Position numbers and translations under genes: made by a program | Source of the DNA: an uncultured Peptostreptococcaceae bacterium | Lineage (GTDB): Bacteria; Bacillota; Clostridia; Peptostreptococcales; Peptostreptococcaceae | Direction of reading: 5' to 3' | Length of the DNA stretch: 64,000 nt | NCBI GenBank assembly: GCA_944383455.1 | Contig: CALWPP010000002.1 | Coordinates: 62,001 to 126,000 of the forward strand | Notes under the pieces: generated by a model | Told to the model about the DNA's origin: nothing | Seen by the model: the letters and a program-made list of their open reading frames with translations, nothing else | Databases searched by the model: none | Shown: positions 1-8,403 of the stretch, in pieces | Numbering within the stretch: the stretch's first letter is position 1 | Layout: each line of letters begins with the position of its first letter

Positions 1-58
1 CATTTTTTACTATATAATCTTTATCATATTTACAATAAAGATTTTCTATTTGTAACAT
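1..58 (-). CDS. btuD: Cobalamin-type ABC transporter ATPase, 5' end only
   Basis: Only the first 19 codons lie in the window; the gene runs off the left edge. The peptide begins MLQIENLYCKYDKD, the usual start of an ABC ATPase (first beta strand before Walker A), but Walker A itself is outside. A GAAAGGATA ribosome binding site precedes the ATG, and the start lies 6 bases after the stop of the permease, so it is the third gene of the btuF-btuC-btuD operon. It should power corrinoid import from the cytoplasmic face. The function rests on context (permease, binding protein, cobalamin riboswitch), not on the visible residues. Confidence 0.7.
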   Translation of the reverse strand, partial: MLQIENLYCKYDKDYIVKN

Positions 59-64
59 TTTATA

Positions 65-1081
65 TTATCCTTTCTTTTTTGAAAAATAAATGTATGCAAA
101 AAAAGGCGCTCCTATTATAGCAGTTATTGCTCCTACTGGAAGTTCTGCTGGTGAAACTATAGTCCTTGCTACTAAATCTGCAACAACCATCAAACTCCCA
201 CCAATAAAAAAAGATACAGGAATTACCAATATATGTTTTGATCCAAATATTTTTCTAGCTATATGAGGTGAAATCAAATCCACAAATCCAATAGTTCCAC
301 TAACTGATACTGCACTTCCTGCAAGAATTGTTGAAAAAATAAAAAGTCTTTTCTTTACTTTAGTAGTATCAACACCTACTATTTTTGCTTGTTCTTCTCC
401 AAAGGTTAAAATATCCATCTCTCTTACATAAAAAAGTATACCTATTGTGCTAAAAACAATAAATGGTATTAAAATATAAACATAATTCATCCCTTTCATA
501 GCAAAACTTCCCATTTGCCATAAAGTTATAGTTTCTAAGCTTTCTCTAAAAAAAGACATTAAAACTGTTAGCATACCATTTATAAATAAAGAAAAAACCA
601 TTCCTGCAAGTATTATTGTATTATTAGAAAATGTTTTATCTACCTTTGATGAAAAAATAAGCACTATATATATAGTAAGAAGACCTGATAAAAAACCAAC
701 CACAGGAAACGTAAAATTTCCTAAAAAAGTTAAGTTAATACCAAATATAAGTACTAGTGATGCACCAAAAGATGCACCTGCAGAAATACCTAAAGTGTAG
801 GGAGAAACTAATTCATTTTTTAGTACTGATTGAACTACAGCACCAGAAATTGATAGTGCACCTCCTACTAAAAACGCTAGTATAACTCTTGGTAATCTTA
901 TATTTTCAACTATTGATATAGTTTTTGGTTCTATATTTTCTATGGGAAAATTAAATAAATTATTTAGCAGTATATAAAAAGTATCTTTTATACTTATATT
1001 GGAGCTTCCATTTGAAACTCCAATACAAATAATAAAAAATACTAATATTAATAAAAGTATTAATTTTTTAGTTTTGTCCAT
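65..1081 (-). CDS. btuC: FecCD/BtuC-family ABC transporter permease
   Basis: Integral membrane permease of a cobalamin/siderophore-type ABC importer, 338 residues with about nine or ten membrane segments. Visible family hallmarks are LPRVILAFLVGGALSISGA near the N-terminus and GFVDLISPHIARKIFG near residue 270, the region that contacts the ATPase. The frame is open to an upstream ATG at 1114, but the ATG at 1081 is preferred because the first membrane helix follows at once and the overlap with btuF shrinks to 14 bases. The cobalamin riboswitch upstream of btuF indicates that the cargo is a corrinoid, although sequence alone does not separate B12 from haem or siderophore permeases. Confidence 0.85.
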   Translation of the reverse strand: MDKTKKLILLLILVFFIICIGVSNGSSNISIKDTFYILLNNLFNFPIENIEPKTISIVENIRLPRVILAFLVGGALSISGAVVQSVLKNELVSPYTLGISAGASFGASLVLIFGINLTFLGNFTFPVVGFLSGLLTIYIVLIFSSKVDKTFSNNTIILAGMVFSLFINGMLTVLMSFFRESLETITLWQMGSFAMKGMNYVYILIPFIVFSTIGILFYVREMDILTFGEEQAKIVGVDTTKVKKRLFIFSTILAGSAVSVSGTIGFVDLISPHIARKIFGSKHILVIPVSFFIGGSLMVVADLVARTIVSPAELPVGAITAIIGAPFFAYIYFSKKKG

Positions 1082-1982
1082 ATACTTCTGGATATATTGC
1101 TTTTGCCATCTCATTCAATGCTTTTATTATATTTTGAGATGGTCTTGATGATGAATTTTTATCTATAAGATAAACTTGTCCATTTTTTACTGCATTTATA
1201 TTTTCCCAACCTTTACGTGATTTAATTTCTTCAACTGGGTTTTCAACATAATTAACATTAGTTAATATAACGTCTGGATTTTTATCTAAAACGGCTTCTT
1301 CAGTAGGTGATATCCAAGCCTTTTCATCTGCAAACACATTTTTTGCCCCAACTAACTCTATCATTTCATTTAAAAATGTAGAATTACCAAAACTATATAA
1401 GTTTGGAGCAGGTCCTATTTCAAAGTAAACACTCTTTTTATTTTCTATTTTAGAAGCCTTTTCTTTTATTTTTTCTATTTCACTTTGCATAGAAGCTATT
1501 AACTTATCTCCTTCTGCTTCTTTATTTGTAAGACTAGCCATAAACTTTATATCTTCATAAATACCATTTATACTATCACTACTTGGTATATAAAATACAC
1601 TTATACCAGCTTCTTCAATAAGTTCAAATGGAGAATCATTTTCACCACTTTTATTATGACCTGATGCTATTATCATATCTGGTTCAAGCGCTATTATAGC
1701 TTCTGCATCTGGATTTGAAAAGTCCACATACTCTATATCACTTGGAACCCCTTCTACATCTTTTGAATATTTATCAACTGCTACTAGTTTATCAGCTAGT
1801 CCAAGTTCTACTAAAACTTCTGTGTTTGATGGTGCTGTTGAAATTATCCTTTCCATTTTCTCAGGAACAACAACATCATTTCCTTCTCTATCTTTTACTG
1901 TTGTTTGCTCTTTTGTACATCCTGTTATAGTTAGTATAAAAACTAAAAATAATGATGCAAATAATAATACCTTTTTTCTCAT
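1068..1982 (-). CDS. btuF: Cobalamin-binding lipoprotein of ABC importer (BtuF-like)
   Basis: Class III periplasmic-binding-protein-type lipoprotein of 304 residues. The signal peptide ends in lipobox ITGC with Cys22 as lipidation site. The sequence IISTAPSNTEVLVELGL followed by an EALEPDMII-like strand is typical of the BtuF/FecB family (PF01497): two lobes joined by a long helix. It should capture corrinoids outside the membrane and hand them to the permease. It is the first gene after the riboswitch, has an AGGAGG site 5 bases before the ATG, and overlaps btuC slightly. Ligand identity comes from the riboswitch; a siderophore or haem ligand is the alternative. Confidence 0.85.
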   Translation of the reverse strand: MRKKVLLFASLFLVFILTITGCTKEQTTVKDREGNDVVVPEKMERIISTAPSNTEVLVELGLADKLVAVDKYSKDVEGVPSDIEYVDFSNPDAEAIIALEPDMIIASGHNKSGENDSPFELIEEAGISVFYIPSSDSINGIYEDIKFMASLTNKEAEGDKLIASMQSEIEKIKEKASKIENKKSVYFEIGPAPNLYSFGNSTFLNEMIELVGAKNVFADEKAWISPTEEAVLDKNPDVILTNVNYVENPVEEIKSRKGWENINAVKNGQVYLIDKNSSSRPSQNIIKALNEMAKAIYPEVYGQN

Positions 1983-2032
1983 CTTTTCCTCCTAATGTTT
2001 GTACATCCAAAACAAAAGCTAAAATATCCCAA

Positions 2033-2058
2033 TAAAAAAGTGTGCTTTTGGGCACACT
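2033..2058 (-). terminator. Attenuator terminator of the cobalamin riboswitch
   Basis: Read on the minus strand, AGTGTGC, a CCAAAA loop and GCACACT are followed by TTTTTTATT. It sits between the riboswitch and btuF, the position of a ligand-controlled intrinsic terminator. Confidence 0.8.
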
Positions 2059-2112
2059 AAAAACATCTATATATAAAACTTATATCCTGCCCTCAGAAGA
2101 TATTAGCTTAAA

Positions 2113-2271
2113 AAAATATTAGGCAGGTATCCCGGCTTAACTTCTTCCTAATTTCTCACCTTCCCGAGTTTAATCAGTGGCATATCGAGATTTCGTCTGT
2201 TTCACGGTTACTGGGGTAGCTTAGAATTTACATCTAATTCCCTATTAAGTTCGTTAAAACACCTAATAATT
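2113..2271 (-). promoter_or_regulatory. Cobalamin (B12) riboswitch
   Basis: On the minus strand the element contains the hallmarks of the cobalamin aptamer in order: closing stem TATTAGG (2262-2268), the GGGAAT / CTACCCCAGTAACCGTGA segment, GCCACTG (around 2175-2181), CGGGAAGG, and the B12 box AAGCCGGGATACCTGCC (2122-2138), then the pairing strand CCTAATA. The terminator downstream implies transcriptional repression of btuFCD when corrinoid is plentiful. Confidence 0.93.
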
Positions 2272-2303
2272 TCTATTTTTTTGAATGTCTATATTTAAAT
2301 TTT

Positions 2304-2332
2304 ATTATATCACTTTAATATTATATAATCAA
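2304..2332 (-). promoter_or_regulatory. Sigma-A promoter of the btu operon
   Basis: Minus-strand -35 TTGATT (2327-2332) and -10 TATAAT (2304-2309) separated by exactly 17 bases, just upstream of the riboswitch. Confidence 0.65.
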
Positions 2333-2333
2333 T

Positions 2334-3185
2334 CTATAAATTTTCTTTAAATCCTTCACCTAAAACTTCATGCACATCACTAACTATAATAAAAGCACTT
2401 TCATCAATTTTTTTAACTAACTTTTTTAAAAATACTTCTTGGTTTCTCTTAACAACTACTAAAAGTATTGATTTGTTATCATTTGTATATCCACCTTTTC
2501 CATTTAAAATAGTAACTCCTCTTTTTATATCATTTACTATTATATTTTTTAATTCTTCTTCTTTGTTAGTTATTATCATAAATGCTTTTGAATAGTCAAA
2601 TCCCTCTATTACAGCATCAATTACTTTTACTATTATATAAAGAGAAATAGCAGAATAAAGTGCAGTTTCTACGTTTTGATTTATAACTCCTGATGAAAAA
2701 ACTACTAAACCATCTATCATAATCAAAAATTTTGCTATTGGTATACTTGGTATTAGTTTATGCAAAATAAGAGCTATTAAATCAGTACCACCTGTTGAAC
2801 CATCTACTCTAAATACAATTCCAAGTCCTGAACCTAAAAGTAAGGCTCCATATATTGAGGATAATAAAATATCTTCAACAATAGATAAATTAGAAAGAGA
2901 ATTTGTAAGTGTTAAGCAAATAGATAAAATCATCATCCCTATAAAAGTTTTTATGGCATCTTTTTTGCCAAGTATTTTTATAGAAAATATTAGCAGTGGT
3001 ATACCCATACAAAGCATTACTACTGATGTTTGAAATCCTGTTATATTACTTATAATAACTGATAAACCACTAAGTCCACCTGGAGCTATATTATTAGGTT
3101 TAAAAAAGATATTAATACCTAAAGAAATCAAAATACATCCAAATATAAGCCCTAAAAAATCAGCAATATTATTTTTCTTATTCAT
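2334..3185 (-). CDS. YitT-family membrane protein (DUF161 + DUF2179)
   Basis: A 283-residue protein with five or six predicted membrane helices over residues 1-190, including the family signatures FFKPNNIAPGGLSGLSVI and STGGTDLIALILHK, then a soluble C-terminal DUF2179 domain of about 80 residues (ITNKEEELKNIIVNDIKRGV...). This is the usual YitT architecture in Firmicutes; its biochemical role is not established. The ATG at 3185 follows AGGAGG with good spacing; an in-frame TTG one codon earlier is less likely. It is transcribed alone, with the btu promoter lying against its stop codon. Confidence 0.85.
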   Translation of the reverse strand: MNKKNNIADFLGLIFGCILISLGINIFFKPNNIAPGGLSGLSVIISNITGFQTSVVMLCMGIPLLIFSIKILGKKDAIKTFIGMMILSICLTLTNSLSNLSIVEDILLSSIYGALLLGSGLGIVFRVDGSTGGTDLIALILHKLIPSIPIAKFLIMIDGLVVFSSGVINQNVETALYSAISLYIIVKVIDAVIEGFDYSKAFMIITNKEEELKNIIVNDIKRGVTILNGKGGYTNDNKSILLVVVKRNQEVFLKKLVKKIDESAFIIVSDVHEVLGEGFKENL

Positions 3186-3400
3186 CAAAAAACCTCCTTA
3201 ATGATACTATTATAACAAAACTTTTGATTTCTTAGCACAGTATATATTTTTTATTTATTATATAGTAGTATAATTTTTAAATAATAGTATAGAAAATATT
3301 TAAAACAATACTAGTAAAATTTATATATAGTATTTCTAAATAATAAATTCATAAACTTTTAAACGTTAATTGACTACGAAATAAAAGTTTTATAACAAAT

Positions 3401-3424
3401 AAAAAAGCACATCAAAAAGATGTA
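3401..3424 (-). terminator. Terminator of the GlcNAc-Asn/PTS operon
   Basis: Minus-strand hairpin ACATC-TTTTT-GATGT followed by GCTTTTTTAT, 25 bases after the cutC stop. Confidence 0.7.
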
Positions 3425-3448
3425 CTAAAATAATATTAATTTAAAATA

Positions 3449-4081
3449 TTAACAAGTTTTTTTAGCTTTATTATCAAATCTTATTGCTGTTCCAAAGTGA
3501 AAATGTTTTGTATTTGCATTATTTTTTATGTAATCTATATTTTCAAAATTAAGCCCACCACCAAGTAAAATATTTATATGTTTTGACTTTTTAGTTAAGT
3601 CGTTTATTATATTTATATTTTTAGAGATATTATTTTTACCACCAGATGTTAATATACTAGTTATTTTTTCATACTTATTAAGTATATCCAAACTTTCTAA
3701 CAAATTAGTTTCATCTATTGCTCTATGAAATGTAACATCAAGTCCATCACAAGCATCCAAAAGATATTCTAAATTGCTTTCATCAATATTGTTAGATTCA
3801 TCAAGAGTACCAAATACTACACCATTTACACCTAAGCTTTTTGCTATTTCTATGTCTTTTTTCATTATATTTATATCAAAATCAGTATATACAAAACTCT
3901 TTGCGTGATGTCTTATCATAACATTAACTGGTATATTAACACTTTTTACAACACTTTCTATAAGAGCATAACTAGGAGTTAGTCCTCCTTCTGTTAAAGC
4001 ACTTACAAGTTCTATTCTATCCCCACCACAATACTCTATTTTTTTTGCATCTTCAACACACATTCCAATTACTTCTAACAT
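3449..4081 (-). CDS. cutC: CutC family TIM-barrel protein
   Basis: A 210-residue CutC-family protein: MLEVIGMCVEDAKKIEYCGGDRIEL, then TPSYALIESV, VMIRHHAKSFVYT, GVVFGTLDE, VTFHRAID and ILTSGGK, each aligning with known CutC blocks. CutC was named for copper homeostasis, but its catalytic activity is unclear and homologues occur in sugar operons. Here it is the last gene of an operon with a PTS and a glycosylasparaginase, starting 2 bases after the dipeptidase stop, so a role in amino-sugar metabolism is more likely than copper handling. The C-terminus is slightly short and ends in Cys. Confidence 0.85.
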   Translation of the reverse strand: MLEVIGMCVEDAKKIEYCGGDRIELVSALTEGGLTPSYALIESVVKSVNIPVNVMIRHHAKSFVYTDFDINIMKKDIEIAKSLGVNGVVFGTLDESNNIDESNLEYLLDACDGLDVTFHRAIDETNLLESLDILNKYEKITSILTSGGKNNISKNINIINDLTKKSKHINILLGGGLNFENIDYIKNNANTKHFHFGTAIRFDNKAKKTC

Positions 4082-4083
4082 AA

Positions 4084-5136
4084 CTACTCCTTAGCTAATT
4101 CATAAATTGCGTTTGCAAATATTTTAGTATTTAAAATTATATCTTCTATATCCATATATTCATTAGGATTATGAGCTATTCCCTTTTGTCCTTCAAATGA
4201 TGGACCAAACGGAACTATATTTGGCATTACTTTTGCATAAGTTCCTCCATTAGTTGTAACTGGAGTACCATCAAGTAATGTTACTCTTTCATATACTTTT
4301 TGTAGACTTTTTACTAATTTACTTTCTTTATCAAAATATACTGGATTAAAATTTAGTAAAACTTCAGTACTTGTTCCACAAATTATCTTTGAATTTATTT
4401 CTGATAATACATCTTCTATTTTATATGAAAAATCATATTTTACTTTAATTTCTAATAATAGTTCATTTTTATTTACTTTAATATTTTCATAAGTTATATT
4501 TATTTTATCTGAAAGTTTAGTAGTAAAACTTTTAAATTCTTCTTCTGTACAGTCAAATTCCCTCTTTAAAAGTAATTTAGCCATACCCTTTTCTCCATAA
4601 ACTACTGGATATTTACAGTCTGGTGTAAATCCCATTAGTGGTGGCTTTTCTCTTTCTAAATAATATGGTATATCTTTAAATCCTGTTTCTTCATTACAAC
4701 CAAATATTATTCTTACCTTTTTATTTAACTTAAGATTAAGTTCTTTAAGCATATATAATCCATACAAACAACTTATTATTGGACCTTTATTGTCAAGTAC
4801 ACCTCTACCATAAATTTTTCCATCTTTTATTATACCTTCATAAGGAGGATATTCCCAGTCTTTGCCTTCTGGTACAACATCAATATGTCCTATTGCACAG
4901 ATATATTCTTCACCTTCTCCATATTCAGCATATCCTATGTAATTATCTAAATTAACAGTTTTAAATCCTAATTTTTTAGATATTTCAAGTGATTTATTTA
5001 ATGCTTTTGCCACATCTATTCCAAATGGATAGTTTTCTTTAGCTTCACCTTCAACACTAGGAATTTTTACTAACTCTATAATATCATTTAATAAACTATC
5101 TTTTATTTCATCTACTTTATTGTTTATAATATCCAT
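4084..5136 (-). CDS. M20 family metallodipeptidase, short PepV-like
   Basis: Cytoplasmic zinc peptidase of 350 residues. Metal-ligand blocks are visible: GHIDVVPEG, GRGVLDNKGP, GCNEETG and a terminal GIAHNPNEYMDIEDI. Typical PepV dipeptidases have about 460 residues; here the lid domain between residues 190 and 270 is much reduced. It lies between the glycosylasparaginase (18 bases upstream) and cutC (2 bases downstream), so it is tightly co-transcribed. Processing of short Asn-containing peptides from glycopeptides is the natural inference; a related acyl-amino-acid substrate is possible. Confidence 0.8.
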   Translation of the reverse strand: MDIINNKVDEIKDSLLNDIIELVKIPSVEGEAKENYPFGIDVAKALNKSLEISKKLGFKTVNLDNYIGYAEYGEGEEYICAIGHIDVVPEGKDWEYPPYEGIIKDGKIYGRGVLDNKGPIISCLYGLYMLKELNLKLNKKVRIIFGCNEETGFKDIPYYLEREKPPLMGFTPDCKYPVVYGEKGMAKLLLKREFDCTEEEFKSFTTKLSDKINITYENIKVNKNELLLEIKVKYDFSYKIEDVLSEINSKIICGTSTEVLLNFNPVYFDKESKLVKSLQKVYERVTLLDGTPVTTNGGTYAKVMPNIVPFGPSFEGQKGIAHNPNEYMDIEDIILNTKIFANAIYELAKE

Positions 5137-5154
5137 AATTTCACCAAAATTTAA

Positions 5155-6108
5155 CTATATTTCTATTGGAGCTTTTATTCTTGATTCATAAGCATCCATC
5201 CATTCTTTTGATGCTACTTCATAAGTAGTTTTTCCATCTTTTCTATTTGCTATATATACAGTTGGAGATAAATTGCTTGTAGCTACTGAAAAAGTAAAGT
5301 TTTCAATATTAGTTGCTACTCCCCACTCTCCTTTATTATTCATAGCAACAAGAGACAAATCACCTGCTTTTCCTCTCCTTTTTATAAGTTCTTTATCTAA
5401 ATTATTTACTGCTATATCACAAGCTTCTTGAGGATGTTTTCCTTCTTTCATAAGTCTAACTATTTCATATGAAATACACCCCTTCATTAAGTCTTCACCA
5501 AGACCTGTTGCAGTTGCTCCACCTACTTCGCTATCTACATAAAACCCAGAACCAGAAAGTGCAGAATCTCCTATTCTACCTCTTTTTTTCATAAATAATC
5601 CACTAGTTGAAGTTGCCACACACATTTTACCATTTTTATCTAATGATATAATACCAACTGTATCGTGCCCATCATAAGGGTTTAATCCTTTGTCTAAAGT
5701 TTCTTTCTTCTTTTTTTCATAATGAAGCTTTGCTCTATCTGTTAACATATTCTTTCTTTCAAATCCATTTTTATGAGCATAATCTTCTGCTCCAATCCCA
5801 ACTAAGAAATTATTAACTTTTTCTTCGCTTAGTTTTTTTGCTATACTTACTGGATTTTTATAATCTTTAATAGATGCTACTGCTCCTATTGATAATGTAT
5901 CCCCATCCATATAAGCGGCATCAAGTTCAACCTCACAATTTTCATTTGGAAGTCCACCATAACCTACAGATTTATAAAATGGGTAATCTTCCACCATTTT
6001 TACAGCAGTCTCAACTGCATAGCCTGCATCAATTCCGCTTTCTAATTGTTCAGATGCTTTTGTTATTCCTTCAACAGCCATTCTCCAAGTAGCTATCATT
6101 GCCCACAT
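5155..6108 (-). CDS. Glycosylasparaginase (N4-(beta-GlcNAc)-L-asparaginase)
   Basis: N-terminal-nucleophile hydrolase of 317 residues that should split GlcNAc-Asn into aspartate and 1-amino-GlcNAc, which decays to GlcNAc and ammonia. The autocleavage site DGHDTVG places the nucleophile at Thr150. Downstream are KKRGRIGDSALSGSGFYVDSE-type and GATATGLGEDL blocks typical of aspartylglucosaminidases rather than isoaspartyl peptidases. There is no signal peptide, so it acts in the cytoplasm and needs an importer, for which the co-transcribed PTS is the candidate. The ATG has an AGGAGG site at 7 bases. It links the operon to the N-glycan locus further right: GlcNAc-Asn is what GH85 cleavage plus proteolysis leaves. 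Confidence 0.9.
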   Translation of the reverse strand: MWAMIATWRMAVEGITKASEQLESGIDAGYAVETAVKMVEDYPFYKSVGYGGLPNENCEVELDAAYMDGDTLSIGAVASIKDYKNPVSIAKKLSEEKVNNFLVGIGAEDYAHKNGFERKNMLTDRAKLHYEKKKKETLDKGLNPYDGHDTVGIISLDKNGKMCVATSTSGLFMKKRGRIGDSALSGSGFYVDSEVGGATATGLGEDLMKGCISYEIVRLMKEGKHPQEACDIAVNNLDKELIKRRGKAGDLSLVAMNNKGEWGVATNIENFTFSVATSNLSPTVYIANRKDGKTTYEVASKEWMDAYESRIKAPIEI

Positions 6109-6139
6109 ATTATTTTCCTCCTAATTTTATAATATATAA

Positions 6140-6158
6140 AGCCCTAATATATAGGGCA
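6140..6158 (-). terminator. Intra-operon hairpin, weak attenuator
   Basis: GCCCTA-TATAT-TAGGGC followed by TTTATAT on the minus strand, between the GrdB-like gene and the glycosylasparaginase gene. The poor U-run suggests partial termination or mRNA end protection. Confidence 0.5.
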
Positions 6159-6162
6159 TTTT

Positions 6163-6684
6163 CTAACAATAACACAGTTTATTTTTTAGATATTCTATAT
6201 TTTCTTTATTTGACATAGCTTCCGCTAATATACATATATTTTTTAAGCATTTATTAAGACCTACCCCACCTTTTTTGGGTGTTTTTACTATACAAATAAT
6301 ATCTTTGTATTTGTTTATAACATCATTATTTTCTTCAGACATAGCTGCAAATGCTGGTATAGATGTATTAGCATTTATTTTATGAGCTAATAACGCACAC
6401 ATTATTGAAAAATTTTCATAATCGTAACTTGGTCCACAAACAACAACATCTGGATTTATTTGCTTTACTTTTTCAATTATTTTATTAACTACTAACTCTA
6501 TGTTGTTTGTAAAGAATTCATCACCACAGAATAATGTGGCTATAATTTTTGAATCATTCAAAAATGGTTCCATCATTATACCAGGACCAAGTGGTAATGT
6601 TTTTCCTGATAGAGATAGGTTTGATTTTTCTTTTCCACCTACACCTGATTGAATTTGATCTAATATCATAACAATTTTTTTCAT
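6163..6684 (-). CDS. GrdB N-terminal-domain-like protein
   Basis: A 173-residue cytoplasmic protein resembling the first domain of glycine/betaine/sarcosine reductase component B: KIVMILDQIQSGVGGKEKS, LPLGPGIMMEPFL, ATLFCGDEFF, PDVVVCGPSYDYENFSIMC, ALLAHKINANTSIPAFAAMSEEN and VKTPKKGGVG follow the GrdB order. Full GrdB is about 430 residues with a selenocysteine in its C-terminal part; here the second domain is absent and the chain ends Leu-Cys-Tyr-Cys before a TAG stop. It sits between EIIC and the glycosylasparaginase, so a sugar/amino-sugar role rather than glycine reduction is likely. The activity is unknown. Confidence 0.65.
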   Translation of the reverse strand: MKKIVMILDQIQSGVGGKEKSNLSLSGKTLPLGPGIMMEPFLNDSKIIATLFCGDEFFTNNIELVVNKIIEKVKQINPDVVVCGPSYDYENFSIMCALLAHKINANTSIPAFAAMSEENNDVINKYKDIICIVKTPKKGGVGLNKCLKNICILAEAMSNKENIEYLKNKLCYC

Positions 6685-6696
6685 AGTTGATACCCC

Positions 6697-8046
6697 TTAT
6701 AATACTAAATCATCAAATGAAATATCTTCATCTTCTGTATCATCACTACTGTTCTCTTCATCTTTTAAGTACTGATTATCCATCATTTTTATAAAAGGAA
6801 TATACATAAATACACCTAAAATAAGTAGTATAATTTGTAGTACTGCACCTTGCCAACCTGTTGTAAGCCATCCTGAAATTATTACTGGAGTAGTCCAAGG
6901 TATTTGTACCCCATTAGTTAGTGGTACAAGTCCAAAATACATACAAAAATATGTTATTATTATATTAACAGTTGGTACTATAGCAAATGGTATTAAAAGT
7001 ATTGGGTTTAACATTATAGGAAGTCCAAAAACTATTGGCTCATTTATTCCAAATATTCCTGGCAACATAGATAATTTCCCTAAAGACTTTATACGTTTGC
7101 TTTTACAAACAATTACTATTGCTATAAGTAAAGACAATGTACTTCCTGCTCCTCCAAAAGTAGCAAACATATCTTGAAATTGTGCAGTTATAATATTTGG
7201 TAACTCTTGACCTGACTTAAATGCTTCTAAATTTTCCGCTGATAATATTTTTAATACTGGATTGTAAACTGCTCCTACAACACTTCCACCATTTATACCA
7301 AAGAACCAGAAAAAATGTAGGAATAAATATGCAATAACCATAGCTGGTAAAGTATTACCTAATTTTAGTAATGGAATTTGTAAAAACTTATATATAAATT
7401 CATGTACACTTCCAAATTGAGTAGATTCAAATATTAATTTAACTACAAAAAATATAGATATTACTATTGCACTTGGTATTAATGCAGCAAATGATTTTGC
7501 TACTGTTGGTGGAACACCTTCTGGCATCTTAAGTATCCACCCTTTTTTCGTTGTATATCCAAATATTTTAACTGATAGTATAGATGTTATCATACCAACA
7601 AACATTCCTTTAGATCCCATCCATCCTAGCGGTATACCACTAACCATATAAGAAATAGTTTCTCCTTTTGGAGTATAAGGTATTGTAAAAGGTGTAACTA
7701 TAAAAAATGCAACTATAGAAACAGCAGCAGATGCAATAGGATCAATATCATTTTGTTTTGCGTATGAATAACCTATTCCCAAAACAGCAAGTAAAGTCAT
7801 TACATCAAATGTAGCATTTACAGGATGTGATAATTTACTTGCCCAATCAGCTCCAAAAAATTGAGCCCAAAACTCATTCCAACCTTTTATTGGAAAGTTA
7901 GCAACTAATAAAAATAATGATCCTACTATTAGTAATGGTGATGATACTAAAAAACCATCTCTTATAGCTATCAGTAATTTATTTTTACCTATATTTTCTG
8001 CTAAGGGCATTAATATTTTTTCTAATTTTGAAATAAACATATTCAT
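6697..8046 (-). CDS. PTS EIIC, lactose/cellobiose family
   Basis: Membrane permease of a sugar phosphotransferase system, 449 residues, about ten helices. Family features: N-terminal LMPLAENIGKNKLLIAIRDGF, LIVGSLFLLV, WFFGINGGSVVGAVYNP, and LGKLSMLPGIFGINEPIVFG, the conserved substrate-loop motif. It follows EIIB by 21 bases and precedes the GrdB-like gene by 12 bases. No EIIA is encoded in this operon, so one must act in trans (the EIIA at 26249-26590 is a candidate). The clustered glycosylasparaginase suggests GlcNAc-Asn or a related glyco-amino acid as cargo; chitobiose or cellobiose cannot be excluded. Confidence 0.88.
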   Translation of the reverse strand: MNMFISKLEKILMPLAENIGKNKLLIAIRDGFLVSSPLLIVGSLFLLVANFPIKGWNEFWAQFFGADWASKLSHPVNATFDVMTLLAVLGIGYSYAKQNDIDPIASAAVSIVAFFIVTPFTIPYTPKGETISYMVSGIPLGWMGSKGMFVGMITSILSVKIFGYTTKKGWILKMPEGVPPTVAKSFAALIPSAIVISIFFVVKLIFESTQFGSVHEFIYKFLQIPLLKLGNTLPAMVIAYLFLHFFWFFGINGGSVVGAVYNPVLKILSAENLEAFKSGQELPNIITAQFQDMFATFGGAGSTLSLLIAIVIVCKSKRIKSLGKLSMLPGIFGINEPIVFGLPIMLNPILLIPFAIVPTVNIIITYFCMYFGLVPLTNGVQIPWTTPVIISGWLTTGWQGAVLQIILLILGVFMYIPFIKMMDNQYLKDEENSSDDTEDEDISFDDLVL

Positions 8047-8067
8047 CTATATCACCTTAATAATAAA

Positions 8068-8403
8068 TTATTTATTTATACTAGTGTTTGCCTTTATCAT
8101 TTTTATAGAATTTTTTAAGACTTTCTCCCCATCCATAAGTCCATAATCCTTAGAATCTATTACTGCTATTGGCTTATTTAAATCTTTAAATTTCTCCACT
8201 GTTTCATTGTATAGATATTTTACTTGAGGTCCAAGAAGTATACAGTCTGGATTTTCATCTTTTATTATTTTATCAATTTGTGAATGTGGAAAAGCACTTA
8301 CAATTACTGGTAGTTTATGCTCATCAGCAACCTTTTGCATCTTACTAGCTAATAAACTAGTTGACATCCCTGCACTACAAAATAAATATATTTTTTTACT
8401 CAT
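8068..8403 (-). CDS. PTS EIIB, lactose/cellobiose family
   Basis: Cytosolic phosphocarrier of 111 residues. The phosphorylation loop is LFCSAGMSTSLLASKM with Cys9 as acceptor; ILLGPQVKYL and DSKDYGLMDGEKVL are the other family blocks. It is the first gene of the operon and accepts phosphate from an EIIA not encoded here, passing it to sugar bound by EIIC. The ATG follows a GGGGG site. The upstream region holds a possible cre box. Confidence 0.92.
   Translation of the reverse strand: MSKKIYLFCSAGMSTSLLASKMQKVADEHKLPVIVSAFPHSQIDKIIKDENPDCILLGPQVKYLYNETVEKFKDLNKPIAVIDSKDYGLMDGEKVLKNSIKMIKANTSINK

Noticed and set aside
1715..1930. Plus-strand frame inside btuF
   Set aside because: Leu/His-rich shadow without start signals.
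5874..6092. Plus-strand open frame over the glycosylasparaginase gene
   Set aside because: Low-complexity Leu/His/Gln composition and no ribosome site; a shadow of the minus-strand gene.
6163..6170. GrdB-like gene might continue through a Sec codon
   Set aside because: Its stop is TAG, not TGA, and no conserved sequence follows before the next gene.
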